Source: an uncultured Verrucomicrobiales bacterium
Lineage (GTDB): Bacteria > Verrucomicrobiota > Verrucomicrobiia > Verrucomicrobiales > Akkermansiaceae
Direction of reading: 5' to 3'
Assembly: GCA_937991965.1 (NCBI GenBank)
Contig: CALKLP010000336.1
Span: 1 to 44,616, forward strand
Length of the DNA: 44,616 nucleotides
In this document: one piece after another, positions 1 through 8,484 of the stretch
Numbering within the stretch: position 1 is the first letter of the stretch
How the letters are laid out: every line of letters starts with the position of its first letter
Translations under genes and position numbers: made by a program
The notes under the pieces: model-generated
What the model saw: the letters and a program-made list of their open reading frames with translations, nothing else
What the model was told of the DNA's origin: nothing
Databases searched by the model: none

Positions 1-1890
1 AGTATCTTGTCTTACCTGTTGGTAGGATTCTATCACGAAAAAGCAGAATCGCGCCGTAATGCCCTGCAGGCGCTTCTGATTACGGGAAGCGGGGGGATGT
101 GTTTACTCGCGGGTTTTATCCTGCTCTACATCGCGGGGGGGTCTTGGAAGATTACTGAACTCACGCTCGTCGCTGAGGCGGTGAAGGCACATGCGCTTTA
201 TCCCTCGATCTTTACTCTGATCGCGATTGGCGCGTTTACGAAGTCCGCGCAGTTTCCCTTTCACCTCTGGCTTCCAAACGCGATGGTGGCGCCAACGCCC
301 ATTAGTGCCTACCTGCATTCCGCTACGATGGTAAAGGCAGGAGTCTTTCTCCTCGGCTTGTTGTTCCCCATTATTGGAGGCACGAATTTATGGAGCATCA
401 CTCTCATGTCAGTGGGCGCGGTGACGCTCTTTGTAGGTGGATTTTTCGGGTTGAAACAGCATGACCTGAAAGCAATTTTGGCGGGCACGACCTTAGCGGT
501 GCTCGGACTCCTCATTCTGCTCTTAGGAATCGGGACGAAAAAGGCTCTCTTGGCGTTATGCCTATTCATAGTGGGGCATGCCTTGTATAAGGCGTGCTTG
601 TTTATGGTGGCAGGGGCAGTGGATAAGGCTACGGGTGACCGTGATGTGCGTAATCTGGGAGGATTACGTCGCTATATGCCGATCACTGCCTCTGTCGCTC
701 TAATCGCGGCGCTCTCCAAAATGGGGCTGCCGCCTTTCTACGGGTTTATCGGAAAGGAATATGTCTATAAGGCGAGTGATGCCTGGCCGGCGGAGTGGTT
801 GGACTGGGTTCTCGTCGCAGGAAATGCCATGATCTTTGCGCTCGCCGTGAAGGCGGCGATCTTTCCGTTTTTCAAGAAGAATCCTAATACAGAGCCTGCC
901 GTCCCGAAAAGCATCCCCTTTGAGATGTATGCCTGTCCTGCTGTTCTCGCGGTGATTGGGTTGGGAATCGGGATGATTCCGAACAGTCTGACGCCCTTGA
1001 CGGGAGCTGCGGTCGATGCGCTCGTCGGCAAGCCCGTGGAGATCAAGGTCGCGCTCTGGACAGGGTTTAACAAGGCACTTCTGATGAGTGGGGTAACGGT
1101 TATTCTTGGTGTGATCGTAGTCTTAGCGAGTAATTCTGCGTTCCGTTTCTTAAACCTTCCGTGTTTCGAGAAAATCTCACCCAATGCCCTTTACGACCGC
1201 ATTCATAATGGCCTCCTAGCTCTTGCGAAGGGATGCACGCAGCTCCTCCAAAGCGGGCCGCTGCGCAACTACCTGGTGATCATTATCATCACGACGCTGG
1301 GATTAGTGGGCTGGAAGCTGAGTCTGCTCTCGGGTATGCCTGAGGTGTCGCTTAAGCTGCCCTTTAACATTATCGTGCTTACGTTGGTGGTGATCATGAT
1401 TGCCAGCACCATCGTAGCGGTCACGAGCTTGTCTAAGCTGACTTCGCTCATCGCGCTTGGAGTGATCGGGTTTAGTGTCGCGCTTTTCTTTGCGATCTAC
1501 AGTGCGCCGGATTTAGCAATTACGCAGATCTTAGTGGAGACCCTGATCGTGGTGGTCTTCGCGTGGGTGATTCGCAAAATCGGGCAGTATAAGAAATACT
1601 CGGAAGACAAAACCCGTCTCTTCGATGCCTGTCTTGCGATTGCGAGCGGTGTGATGATGACGTTGCTCGTCCTGAAATCTAAGACACTCGAGCTCTCCGC
1701 CCCGATTGCGAATGCCTTGACCGAAATGAGTTACCCAGAGGGCAAGGGCGCTAATGTCGTGAATGTCATTCTAGTGGACTTCCGCGCTCTCGATACGCTC
1801 GGCGAAATCACGGTCTTAACAATCGCAGCGCTCGGAGTATGGGCGCTCCTGAACCAACTCCGCTCTGGAGAAAACTCTGAAGAATCATGA
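1..1890 (+). CDS. mrpA: Na+/H+ antiporter subunit A (MrpA/MnhA), 5' truncated
   Basis: This is the large membrane subunit of the Mrp (multiple resistance and pH) cation/proton antiporter, related to the ND5/NuoL proton-pumping subunits. The reading frame is open from the first base, so the true start lies upstream and about 629 C-terminal residues are visible. The visible part begins inside the NuoL-like proton-translocation domain, including the segment with HLWLPNAMVAPTPISAYLHS and the following lysine that typify this family. The last third contains the DUF4040/MbhD-like region (motif SAPDLAITQILVETL) and the MbhE-like C-terminus (NVILVDFRALDTLGEITVLT), both diagnostic of MrpA rather than MrpD. 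The stop codon overlaps the mrpB start (ATGA), so it is the first visible cistron of a seven-gene operon. Identification is secure; only the N-terminal length is unknown. Confidence 0.95.
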   Translation, partial: SILSYLLVGFYHEKAESRRNALQALLITGSGGMCLLAGFILLYIAGGSWKITELTLVAEAVKAHALYPSIFTLIAIGAFTKSAQFPFHLWLPNAMVAPTPISAYLHSATMVKAGVFLLGLLFPIIGGTNLWSITLMSVGAVTLFVGGFFGLKQHDLKAILAGTTLAVLGLLILLLGIGTKKALLALCLFIVGHALYKACLFMVAGAVDKATGDRDVRNLGGLRRYMPITASVALIAALSKMGLPPFYGFIGKEYVYKASDAWPAEWLDWVLVAGNAMIFALAVKAAIFPFFKKNPNTEPAVPKSIPFEMYACPAVLAVIGLGIGMIPNSLTPLTGAAVDALVGKPVEIKVALWTGFNKALLMSGVTVILGVIVVLASNSAFRFLNLPCFEKISPNALYDRIHNGLLALAKGCTQLLQSGPLRNYLVIIIITTLGLVGWKLSLLSGMPEVSLKLPFNIIVLTLVVIMIASTIVAVTSLSKLTSLIALGVIGFSVALFFAIYSAPDLAITQILVETLIVVVFAWVIRKIGQYKKYSEDKTRLFDACLAIASGVMMTLLVLKSKTLELSAPIANALTEMSYPEGKGANVVNVILVDFRALDTLGEITVLTIAALGVWALLNQLRSGENSEES

Positions 1891-2303
1891 ACATCGTCTC
1901 CTTATCGACTAAATACGTGTATCCACTGCTGATCGCACTGGCTGTGATCTCGCTTTATCGCGGGCATAATTTGCCAGGTGGTGGCTTCATCGGTGGGCTT
2001 TTAGCGGCCTCGGCGGTGATGTTGCATGCGTTGACCTCGGACTGGGAGCAGGCCCTGCGTCGTTTACGGGTTTCCCCAGAGCAACTAATGGCGGGAGGGC
2101 TCTTGCTCGCGACTTTTAGTGGTATCTTCGCGCTCGGTGGTGGCGAGCCATTCATGACCGCGCGCTGGATGGAGACCTTCTACCTACCACTCCTCGGAAA
2201 AGTAAAACTCGGCACGCCATTTCTCTTTGATATCGGCGTCTTCTTCGCGGTCATCGGATTTACCACCAAGTGCGCCTATTCTCTCGGAACCTATAAATAC
2301 TAA
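1887..2303 (+). CDS. mrpB: Na+/H+ antiporter subunit B (MrpB/MnhB)
   Basis: This 138-residue integral membrane protein matches the MnhB family. It has about four hydrophobic segments and the typical early motif RGHNLPGGGFIGGLLAAS (about residues 25-42). The C-terminus GTPFLFDIGVFFAVIGF is also typical of this subunit. MrpB belongs to the obligate hetero-oligomeric Mrp complex that exchanges cytoplasmic Na+ for external H+. The ATG overlaps the mrpA stop codon by four bases, indicating translational coupling, and mrpC follows after eight bases. Length is normal for the family. Confidence 0.94.
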   Translation: MNIVSLSTKYVYPLLIALAVISLYRGHNLPGGGFIGGLLAASAVMLHALTSDWEQALRRLRVSPEQLMAGGLLLATFSGIFALGGGEPFMTARWMETFYLPLLGKVKLGTPFLFDIGVFFAVIGFTTKCAYSLGTYKY

Positions 2304-2311
2304 TTACCCTA

Positions 2312-2659
2312 ATGGAAATCGCTATTGCCATCGTTATCGGAGTTCTCTTTGCGGGAGGGATCTATGGAATTCTGCGCCGCAGTTTAGTAAAGCTTATTCT
2401 GGGCATCATTTTGCTCGGGCAAGCCGCAAATATGCTGGTCTTCTCTTCGGGTGGTCTGCGCGAAAGTGTGCCGGTCTTTGTGGATGCTTCGACTAAGGCT
2501 ACTGACGTCGCCGATCCTATTCCGCAAGCCTTAGTATTGACCGCGATCGTGATTGGTTTCGGGCTCATCATTTTTTCGATTTCCCTGCTCATGAAGGCGC
2601 AGAAAGCGCTCAAAAGCGACGACATCAACGCCTTCAACAATACCGATAAAGTTTCATGA
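2312..2659 (+). CDS. mrpC: Na+/H+ antiporter subunit C (MrpC/MnhC)
   Basis: This 115-residue subunit is homologous to NuoK/MnhC, with three predicted membrane helices. The segment GIYGILRRSLVKLILGIILL near the N-terminus and the stretch DPIPQALVLTAIVIGFG (about residues 68-84) are the conserved MnhC/NuoK signatures; the PQALVLTAIVIG motif is especially characteristic. It lies in the expected place between mrpB and mrpD. Its stop overlaps the mrpD start in an ATGA arrangement. It forms part of the membrane arm of the Mrp antiporter. Confidence 0.94.
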   Translation: MEIAIAIVIGVLFAGGIYGILRRSLVKLILGIILLGQAANMLVFSSGGLRESVPVFVDASTKATDVADPIPQALVLTAIVIGFGLIIFSISLLMKAQKALKSDDINAFNNTDKVS

Positions 2660-4125
2660 TTGTTCTTCCTATACTTATTCCATTTTTGATCGGAGTTCTC
2701 TGCCTGCTGGTGAAGAAAACTTCGCTCTCCTCGACCCTAAGTATTCTGGGCGCTTTTCTGCAGCTGGGAGTGGCAGTCTGGATGTTGACTGAGGTCGTGG
2801 CGGCGGAGATCATCGCTGTCCAGATCGGAAACTGGCAGGCACCTTTTGGGATTAGCATTGTAGCAGACTTGATGGCAGCTATCATGGTCCTGATCACAGC
2901 CGTGATTTCACTCGCGGTGCAGTTCTATGCGCTGAGCGATATCAGTAAGGCCTTAAAGCAGAAGCACTTCTATGCCATTGTGAACTTGCTCCTCATGGGG
3001 GTGAACGGCTCTTTCTTGACGGGGGATTTATTCAATCTCTACGTCTGGTTCGAGGTTATGCTCATTGCCTCCTTCGTTCTCATTACGATGGGGGGTGAAA
3101 AGGCACAGCTGGAGGGAGGGGTGAAGTATCTCGTGATTAACCTGCTGTCTTCGATCCTTTTCCTATGCGGCATCGGGCTCCTCTACGGAAAGCTCGGTAC
3201 GCTCAATATGGCTGACATCGCCGCGAAGATGGTTGATGTGGAGGACGCTTTTCTGATCAACAGTAGCGCGATGTTACTCTTCGTAGCCTTTGGGATTAAG
3301 TCAGCGCTCTTTCCCTTCTTCTTCTGGCTACCCGCCTCCTACCACACGCCGAACATTGCGATTTCAGCACTCTTCGCGGGGCTCCTAACGAAAGTTGGGG
3401 TGTATGCTCTGATCCGCTCTTATACATTATTGTTTCAGACGCAGTTTGATCTTATTCAAGACGTGCTCATTGTTGTATCTGCCTGCACCATGATCTTCGG
3501 TGTCTTCGGGGCGGCCTGCCAGTATGACATTAAGAAAATCCTCTCCTTCCACATCATTAGCCAGATTGGATACATTGTGATGGGGTTAGCGATCGGGACT
3601 CCGTTGGCGATTGCGGGCGCGATTTTTTACACCATTCACCACATCGTGGTGAAGACGAACCTGTTCCTGATCGGCGGATTGATCGAGCGAATTTACGGCA
3701 CTAGCGACTTGAAAAAACTCGGCGGACTCTTTAAGTGGTCGCCGGCCTTTTCGCTCTTGTTTTTCATTCCCGCCTTCTCGCTGGGGGGGATTCCACCGTT
3801 CTCAGGATTCTGGGCGAAGTTTGGGGTGATTCGCGCGGGGCTCGAGGCGAATCATTTTTGGTTGGTCGGTGCAGCCCTCTTCGTGGGAGTCTTTACTCTC
3901 TTCTCGATGACCAAGATCTGGGCCGAGGCCTTTTGGAAAAAGTCAGAGGTGGAGAGTCCGCCCCATTGGAACTCGCTGACTTATTCCTCCGTGTTGCCCT
4001 GTGTGGTGCTCGCTCTGATTACGCTCTACCTCAGTTTCTTCGGGAATACCCTCTTCTCCTATGCCGAGAGCACGAGCGCGCAGCTCCTGAATCCTAGCTT
4101 TTACATCAACGCCTTACTGAACTAA
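2656..4125 (+). CDS. mrpD: Na+/H+ antiporter subunit D (MrpD/MnhD)
   Basis: This 489-residue subunit is related to the proton-pumping ND2/ND4/ND5 (NuoL/M/N) family, with about 14 hydrophobic segments. The conserved core is visible: DLFNLYVWFEVMLIASF in the first third, SALFPFFFWLPASYHTPNIA in the middle, the segment KKILSFHIISQIGYIVMG and the IPPFSGFWAKF region. These are typical of MrpD, which with MrpA provides the proton path. The ATG overlaps the mrpC stop and the TAA overlaps the mrpE ATG (TAATG), so it is fully embedded in the operon. Length is normal. Confidence 0.95.
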   Translation: MIVLPILIPFLIGVLCLLVKKTSLSSTLSILGAFLQLGVAVWMLTEVVAAEIIAVQIGNWQAPFGISIVADLMAAIMVLITAVISLAVQFYALSDISKALKQKHFYAIVNLLLMGVNGSFLTGDLFNLYVWFEVMLIASFVLITMGGEKAQLEGGVKYLVINLLSSILFLCGIGLLYGKLGTLNMADIAAKMVDVEDAFLINSSAMLLFVAFGIKSALFPFFFWLPASYHTPNIAISALFAGLLTKVGVYALIRSYTLLFQTQFDLIQDVLIVVSACTMIFGVFGAACQYDIKKILSFHIISQIGYIVMGLAIGTPLAIAGAIFYTIHHIVVKTNLFLIGGLIERIYGTSDLKKLGGLFKWSPAFSLLFFIPAFSLGGIPPFSGFWAKFGVIRAGLEANHFWLVGAALFVGVFTLFSMTKIWAEAFWKKSEVESPPHWNSLTYSSVLPCVVLALITLYLSFFGNTLFSYAESTSAQLLNPSFYINALLN

Positions 4126-4451
4126 TGAAACGCCTCATTCCCATTCTCGACCTCGCGCTCTTCTATCTCAAGGAGGTGCTCTTCTCGAACTTAAAAGTCG
4201 CGGCGGACATCCTCACTCCACAGCACTTGATGGAACCCGCGATGCTTCGAATCGATGCCTCAGGCTTATCGAACCGTCAACTGTGCGCTGCTAATAACCT
4301 CATTACAATGACGCCCGGGACATTGTGTGCAGATTACGACCCAGAGACTCAAGAACTCATCATTCATGCCATGTATGCGGGGAGTAATCCCTCAGAGCAG
4401 GAAGATCTTATTTACAACACCTACCTCAAGAAAATCCGCCATGTATTCTGA
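4125..4451 (+). CDS. mrpE: Na+/H+ antiporter subunit E (MrpE/MnhE), short form
   Basis: This 108-residue protein occupies the mrpE slot and matches the C-terminal half of the MnhE family. It has an N-terminal hydrophobic segment (DLALFYLKEVLFSNLKVA), then a soluble domain with NNLITMTPGTLCADYDPETQ, the family hallmark (I-T-x-T-P-G-T). Typical MrpE proteins are about 155-170 residues with extra N-terminal helices; those are absent here. The start overlaps the mrpD stop (TAATG), so the short form looks real rather than a mis-called start. It overlaps mrpF by 11 bases. The missing helices could mean a reduced subunit that still docks on MrpF/G. Confidence 0.88.
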   Translation: MKRLIPILDLALFYLKEVLFSNLKVAADILTPQHLMEPAMLRIDASGLSNRQLCAANNLITMTPGTLCADYDPETQELIIHAMYAGSNPSEQEDLIYNTYLKKIRHVF

Positions 4452-4725
4452 TCTTGTCATGCTGCCAGCTCCCGTGCTCTTCATTGCACAACTAATGATC
4501 GCGCTCGCGATGGTGCTCACCTTTATCCGAATTGTGCGCGGTCCATCGATCGTGGATCGGATCAGTGCGCTCGACCTCTTCGCGGCGCTTATCATGGTGC
4601 AATGCGTCATCTTAGTCCTTAAGAGTGGTTTCGTCTCCTTTCTCGATGTCTCCACCGCCATTGCCGTGATCGCGTTCCTAGCCACTGTGGCTTTTTCAAA
4701 ATACCTCGAAAACAAATCCTCATGA
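4441..4725 (+). CDS. mrpF: Na+/H+ antiporter subunit F (MrpF/MnhF)
   Basis: This is a 94-residue, three-helix membrane subunit of the MnhF family. The diagnostic segment is IRIVRGPSIVDRISALDLFA (about residues 29-48), followed by a second helix and a final one containing FLDVSTAIAVIAFLATVAF. A longer frame exists upstream from 4327, but it would lie almost wholly inside mrpE. The ATG at 4441 gives the standard MrpF length and N-terminus and overlaps mrpE by only 11 bases, so I choose it. The stop overlaps the mrpG ATG. It belongs to the Mrp antiporter complex. Confidence 0.93.
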   Translation: MYSDLVMLPAPVLFIAQLMIALAMVLTFIRIVRGPSIVDRISALDLFAALIMVQCVILVLKSGFVSFLDVSTAIAVIAFLATVAFSKYLENKSS

Positions 4726-5024
4726 CCATCCTGATCAGTTTATTTATTCTCGCTGGCTGTTTCTTTAGCCTCCTCGCGGCTCTTGGCGTCCTAAGAATGC
4801 CGGACTTCTACTGTCGTCTCCATGCCGCGACGAAGGCGGGAGCTTTCGGCGTGGCCTTGTCTTTAATCGCGCTTTGTATTGCGATTCCAACCCTACGCGT
4901 TTTCATACAATCGGGGCTGATCATTTTCTTCTTCTACCTCACCGCTCCAGTAGCAGCGCATGCTCTCGGGCGCGTGGCGTTACTGCGAAAAGTGCCGATG
5001 TGGAAATCGAAGAAAGGAGAGTAA
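4722..5024 (+). CDS. mrpG: Na+/H+ antiporter subunit G (MrpG/MnhG)
   Basis: This is a 100-residue MnhG-family subunit and the last gene of the Mrp operon. It has three hydrophobic segments and the family signature LGVLRMPDFYCRLHAATKAGAFG (about residues 21-43; the RMPDxYxRLHAATK core is nearly invariant). The start overlaps the mrpF stop. No other ORF continues the operon, and a 120-base AT-rich gap follows before the next gene. Confidence 0.95.
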   Translation: MTILISLFILAGCFFSLLAALGVLRMPDFYCRLHAATKAGAFGVALSLIALCIAIPTLRVFIQSGLIIFFFYLTAPVAAHALGRVALLRKVPMWKSKKGE

Positions 5025-5146
5025 ATACACGAACGCATAGACGTCTCAATCTACAGCGCGACCGCTGAGCACCCAAAATCTTGAACCTTACCCGGAAAAC
5101 TGCTTTCATTTTTTTGTTGGGTTAGGTTATATAACAATCACAGGTG

Positions 5147-5614
5147 ATGGGACTGGGCATTAAAGCAATACATATACATTGGTTATATAAGATCTTGATT
5201 ATGAGTTTTGGGGTTATTCTTTTTACTTTAGCTCTCAGAGACGAAGGTTTTAATTCACGTAACCCAGGGCTTTATGTGAGTTTCTTGCCTGTTGTTCTTT
5301 CAGTATATCTGCTTACTAGAAAGGTAGACTATATGGTGGAGAAAAAAGGGTTTCTATTTATGAGGGTTTCGCCTTTCAAGGTGATCAAGATAAATTCTGA
5401 TAATATTATCTTCGTAGATCAGAGTAGATTTTATGATGCTTCAGATGGTATTTCTTACGGCAAAAGTTTTATTATAGAGATCGATAAGATGGTATTGAGA
5501 TACGATGAAATCAAAGATTCATTACCTATTAATGCATTGAAAATCAATGATGGTTTTGTTACTATGCTAGAGTACGAAGCTACATTTTGTTCAGTAAAAA
5601 TATCGAAAAATTAG
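5147..5614 (+). CDS. hypothetical membrane protein, AT-rich
   Basis: I do not recognise the family of this 155-residue protein. Two hydrophobic segments lie near the N-terminus (about residues 14-30 and 44-58). A C-terminal soluble domain of about 95 residues follows, rich in Ile, Asp, Lys and Phe. The layout resembles small PH-like or YcxB-type membrane proteins with an N-terminal hairpin and a cytoplasmic beta-rich domain, but that is only a shape comparison. The ATG at 5147 follows an alternative GTG at 5144. Base composition is clearly more AT-rich than the Mrp operon upstream or the photolyase region downstream, which suggests recent acquisition or relaxed selection. It stands alone, with 120- and 150-base gaps around it. 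Confidence 0.6.
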   Translation: MGLGIKAIHIHWLYKILIMSFGVILFTLALRDEGFNSRNPGLYVSFLPVVLSVYLLTRKVDYMVEKKGFLFMRVSPFKVIKINSDNIIFVDQSRFYDASDGISYGKSFIIEIDKMVLRYDEIKDSLPINALKINDGFVTMLEYEATFCSVKISKN

Positions 5615-5761
5615 AATTATTTAACATCAATAGAAAGTGACTTTCCTCTAGTAAGTAGAAGATGGGTGTGTGAATCTCCCCCGATTGTAACAGATCGGTT
5701 GATTTTAGTAATTTGGAGAGTCTGTGTGAGAGCAAGCGTGCGCTACCCCATTAGAACAAAA

Positions 5762-6022
5762 TCAATCCTCGACCTCATGGGCTCGGATGGCGCGGCGGCC
5801 ACTTTTTTGAGCAGTGAGTTCGCGGCGGAATTTTTTACCGTGCTTGGTGGTGCGCCCTGAGACGCGTTTACGCCAGAGCCGAAAGCTTTTGAGTTTCAGG
5901 TTGGCGCGCATGATTTTGATGACCTCGGCCTCGGTGAGTCCCGTGCGCTTATAGATGTCCTCGAAGGTGGTGCGATCCTCCCAAGCCATGCGGATGATTT
6001 TGCTGATCTCGTCCTGTGTCAT
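5762..6022 (-). CDS. DUF2805 family protein (TIGR03643-like)
   Basis: This small basic protein of 86 residues matches the DUF2805/TIGR03643 family in layout. It begins with a helical, probably helix-turn-helix-like region (SKIIRMAWEDRTTFEDIYKR, then TGLTEAEVIKIMR). A strongly basic C-terminal tail follows (SFRLWRKRVSGRTTKHGKKF). No biochemical function is established that I know of. Family members recur near cryptochrome/photolyase genes, and one lies about 900 bases away here. It is on the same strand as, and 52 bases downstream of, the DUF2071 gene, so the two probably form a unit divergent from the photolyase. The basic tail suggests nucleic-acid binding, which is inference. Confidence 0.8.
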   Translation of the reverse strand: MTQDEISKIIRMAWEDRTTFEDIYKRTGLTEAEVIKIMRANLKLKSFRLWRKRVSGRTTKHGKKFRRELTAQKSGRRAIRAHEVED

Positions 6023-6074
6023 GGAGAAGGATAGCTCATCTTGCTGATTTTGCAGGAGATTTTTCGTTTATTCA

Positions 6075-6800
6075 TCAGCTCACTTTTTCTAAGGGAAAGA
6101 CGACGACATCAATCTCCTTCGCCATGAGGGGTGTTTGCATTTCTCCTAAGGTGAAACGATCCAGCATAGTATTCTCAGTAATCTCACATTCTACCTCCCA
6201 GAGCGACCATTGGGGGTGTTGAATTTCGCCTCGGTAGAGGTTTCCTCGCTTATCTTGCGTGTAGAGACAGTAGCGCTCTGTGGCCCAATCTGCGAAGCTA
6301 TCTTTCTGTGTAATAGATCGCTTAGTGGCTTGGTATTGTGCGCGGAAGGATTCTTGCGGAGAGTAGGTGGAAGTGTAAGAAATGGCACCGTCCTCATTAC
6401 GGTAAGAAATGCTGGCCTTTCGGTAAGGGAGATTAAAGAAAGTCTGCGCGGCCCAGACGGCGAGGCTGTTTGTGATGTCGAGCGAGAAGAACCATACGCC
6501 TGGTTTTCCATCTTTGATCACATAGGTGCGGACATTGAACTCGGGGAAATCGCACATAAATCTCGGTGCTGGGCATCCTCGCGCGGTAACGCCTCGCATG
6601 TCGAAGGGCACGAGCCCTATGTGGGCGTAGCCCTGAAAGGTATCAATTTCAAGTTCCTTGGGAATCAAGGCCTCCAACTCACGAATATCGACCTGCCAGT
6701 GCAGAAAGAGGAGGTCATGCCAAGATTGTTTCATGATCCAAGGTTTTTTGGGTAATGGCCAAGGACGGTGATCAGTCTGAATGAAGGCGGGATGAGGCAT
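6075..6800 (-). CDS. DUF2071 (YqjF-like) family protein
   Basis: This 241-residue soluble protein matches DUF2071/YqjF. The N-terminal region carries the family motif WHDLLFLHWQVDIRELEALI followed by P-x-E-L-E-I-D, then GYAHIGLVPFDMRGV and the FPEFNVRTYV segment, all typical. The fold is described for this family as acetoacetate-decarboxylase-like, and the function is unknown. A longer frame starts at 6842, but the ATG at 6800 gives a normal N-terminus without an unrelated hydrophobic extension. The gene is divergent from the photolyase with a 104-base intergenic region that probably holds both promoters. The DUF2805 gene lies downstream on the same strand. Confidence 0.85.
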   Translation of the reverse strand: MPHPAFIQTDHRPWPLPKKPWIMKQSWHDLLFLHWQVDIRELEALIPKELEIDTFQGYAHIGLVPFDMRGVTARGCPAPRFMCDFPEFNVRTYVIKDGKPGVWFFSLDITNSLAVWAAQTFFNLPYRKASISYRNEDGAISYTSTYSPQESFRAQYQATKRSITQKDSFADWATERYCLYTQDKRGNLYRGEIQHPQWSLWEVECEITENTMLDRFTLGEMQTPLMAKEIDVVVFPLEKVS

Positions 6801-6904
6801 TGCGACAACAAACCACAGATTGAGTAAGTGGCAAAAAATCAATTCAAGTTTCCGATTGCGAGAGCTGATTTTGAGAGTAGCTTACGGGGTGCAGAGGGGT
6901 TTTT

Positions 6905-8428
6905 ATGAAGAGGGCGATTTGGTGGATTAAGCGGGACTTTCGCCTTCTTGATAATGCGGCACTAGTGCAGTGTTTGGCGGCGCATGATGAGGTGTTGCCG
7001 CTTTTTGTGTTTGAGCGGGATTACATCGCGCAGCCTGATGTATCACCAATGCATGTGCGGGCATGGACGCAGGCGCTCGGGGATTTACAGGAGCGGTGTC
7101 GTGCACTGGGCGGAGAGGTGCTGGTCTCCAAGGGGGAGCTACGGAAGGTGTTGACGAATATTCGGAAGGAGTGGGGATTTACGGCAATTTACTCTCATGA
7201 AGAAACTGGGAATGGCTGGACGTATCAACGGGATCTGGAACTGGCGGAATGGTGTCGGGAGCATCAAGTGGTGTGGCGTGAGGTTCCGCAGAATGGGGTG
7301 GTGCGGCGTCTAAAGCAGCGGGAGGATCGCCAGCCTATTATTCGGGAGCGCTTGCTGGAATCTGCGCCGCTGCCAGTTCCGGATGACTTGAAGTTTCCGA
7401 GTTATTTTCGGGCGCTGTGTGAGACGCGGGTGATGCCAACAGTGGGTGAGTTTTTTGATTTGGATGCACATCGGGAAATTCAGTGGGATACTCTACAATG
7501 GGTCTCTGAGACGCAGGCGCATCGCGATTTGGAGAGTTTTCTGACGCAGAGAGGGAAGTGGTATTCGGGTGGGATTTCCTCGCCCAATACGGCGTTTAGA
7601 GCGGGTTCGCGGCTCTCGCCCCATCTGGCTTGGGGGACGATCAGCCTGCGCTATGTCTTTCAGAGGACGTATCAACGACGAGCAGAGAATAAGGCGCTGA
7701 AATCGACAGATGATACTAAGCGGTGGACGCGGAGTTTACGTGCCTTTGAGTCACGGTTACACTGGCATGACCACTTCATCCAGCGGTTAGAGTCGTGCCC
7801 GCGGATGGAATATGAACCTATTAATAAGGCGTATCACCAACTGCGATACGAAAACGACCCTCACAAGCTAAAGGCGTGGCAAGAGGGGCGAACAGGTTTT
7901 CCCATGATCGATGCGTGTATGCGGTGCCTTAACGCGACGGGGTTCATGAATTTCCGGATGCGGTCGATGGTGGTCAGTTTCGCGTGCTTTGGGCTGCACC
8001 TAGATTGGCGTGCGATTCACCCTCATCTAGCGCGGGTGTTTCTGGACTATGAGCCGGGGATTCATCTCTCCCAGTTACAAATGCAGGCGGGAATCGTCGG
8101 GATTAATACGATCCGGGTTTACAGCCCCGTTAAGCAGATTCTAGATCAAGACCCTGAGTGTGTTTTTATCAAAAAGTGGATTCCTGAGTTGCTGGCCTTT
8201 ACGGCTGCTGAAATCATCAATTATGAAAAGGTGACTCTGGGAGATTACCCGCGTCCTATTATTGACTTTAAGATGGAATCTAAGCGGATGAAAGATCAAG
8301 TCTATGCGATCAGGGGGAGCGAAAAGGGGCGTTCGGAAAGCCGAAAAGTATTAGAGAAACATGGATCGCGTAAGGTCACGAAACGGCGGAAGAAGAGCGA
8401 GAGTGATGATCAGTTGCGTTTGTTTTAA
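6905..8428 (+). CDS. cryptochrome/deoxyribodipyrimidine photolyase family protein
   Basis: This 507-residue flavoprotein has an N-terminal photolyase alpha/beta domain (residues 1 to about 130, starting with IWWIKRDFRLLDNAAL) and an alpha-helical FAD domain (about 200-445). The FAD region shows SRLSPHLAWGTISLR (235-249), GRTGFPMIDACMRCLNATGFMNFR (328-351) and LDYEPGIHLSQLQMQAG (380-396). These are the FAD-contacting segments of class I photolyases and cryptochromes. A basic Ser/Lys/Arg-rich tail of about 50 residues follows (from about 455). The protein may repair UV-induced pyrimidine dimers or act as a blue-light sensor; sequence alone does not separate these. An adjacent divergent DUF2071/DUF2805 unit supports a light-response neighbourhood. 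The start has no strong SD. Confidence 0.9.
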   Translation: MKRAIWWIKRDFRLLDNAALVQCLAAHDEVLPLFVFERDYIAQPDVSPMHVRAWTQALGDLQERCRALGGEVLVSKGELRKVLTNIRKEWGFTAIYSHEETGNGWTYQRDLELAEWCREHQVVWREVPQNGVVRRLKQREDRQPIIRERLLESAPLPVPDDLKFPSYFRALCETRVMPTVGEFFDLDAHREIQWDTLQWVSETQAHRDLESFLTQRGKWYSGGISSPNTAFRAGSRLSPHLAWGTISLRYVFQRTYQRRAENKALKSTDDTKRWTRSLRAFESRLHWHDHFIQRLESCPRMEYEPINKAYHQLRYENDPHKLKAWQEGRTGFPMIDACMRCLNATGFMNFRMRSMVVSFACFGLHLDWRAIHPHLARVFLDYEPGIHLSQLQMQAGIVGINTIRVYSPVKQILDQDPECVFIKKWIPELLAFTAAEIINYEKVTLGDYPRPIIDFKMESKRMKDQVYAIRGSEKGRSESRKVLEKHGSRKVTKRRKKSESDDQLRLF

Positions 8429-8484
8429 ATGGTGGATTCACTAATAATTTCTTTTCTGTAGCGGGTTCTTTGTTACCAAGGCTT

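Noticed and set aside
5666..5860. Small frame between the AT-rich orphan gene and DUF2805
   Set aside because: It overlaps the DUF2805 gene on the other strand and shows no protein pattern or ribosome site.
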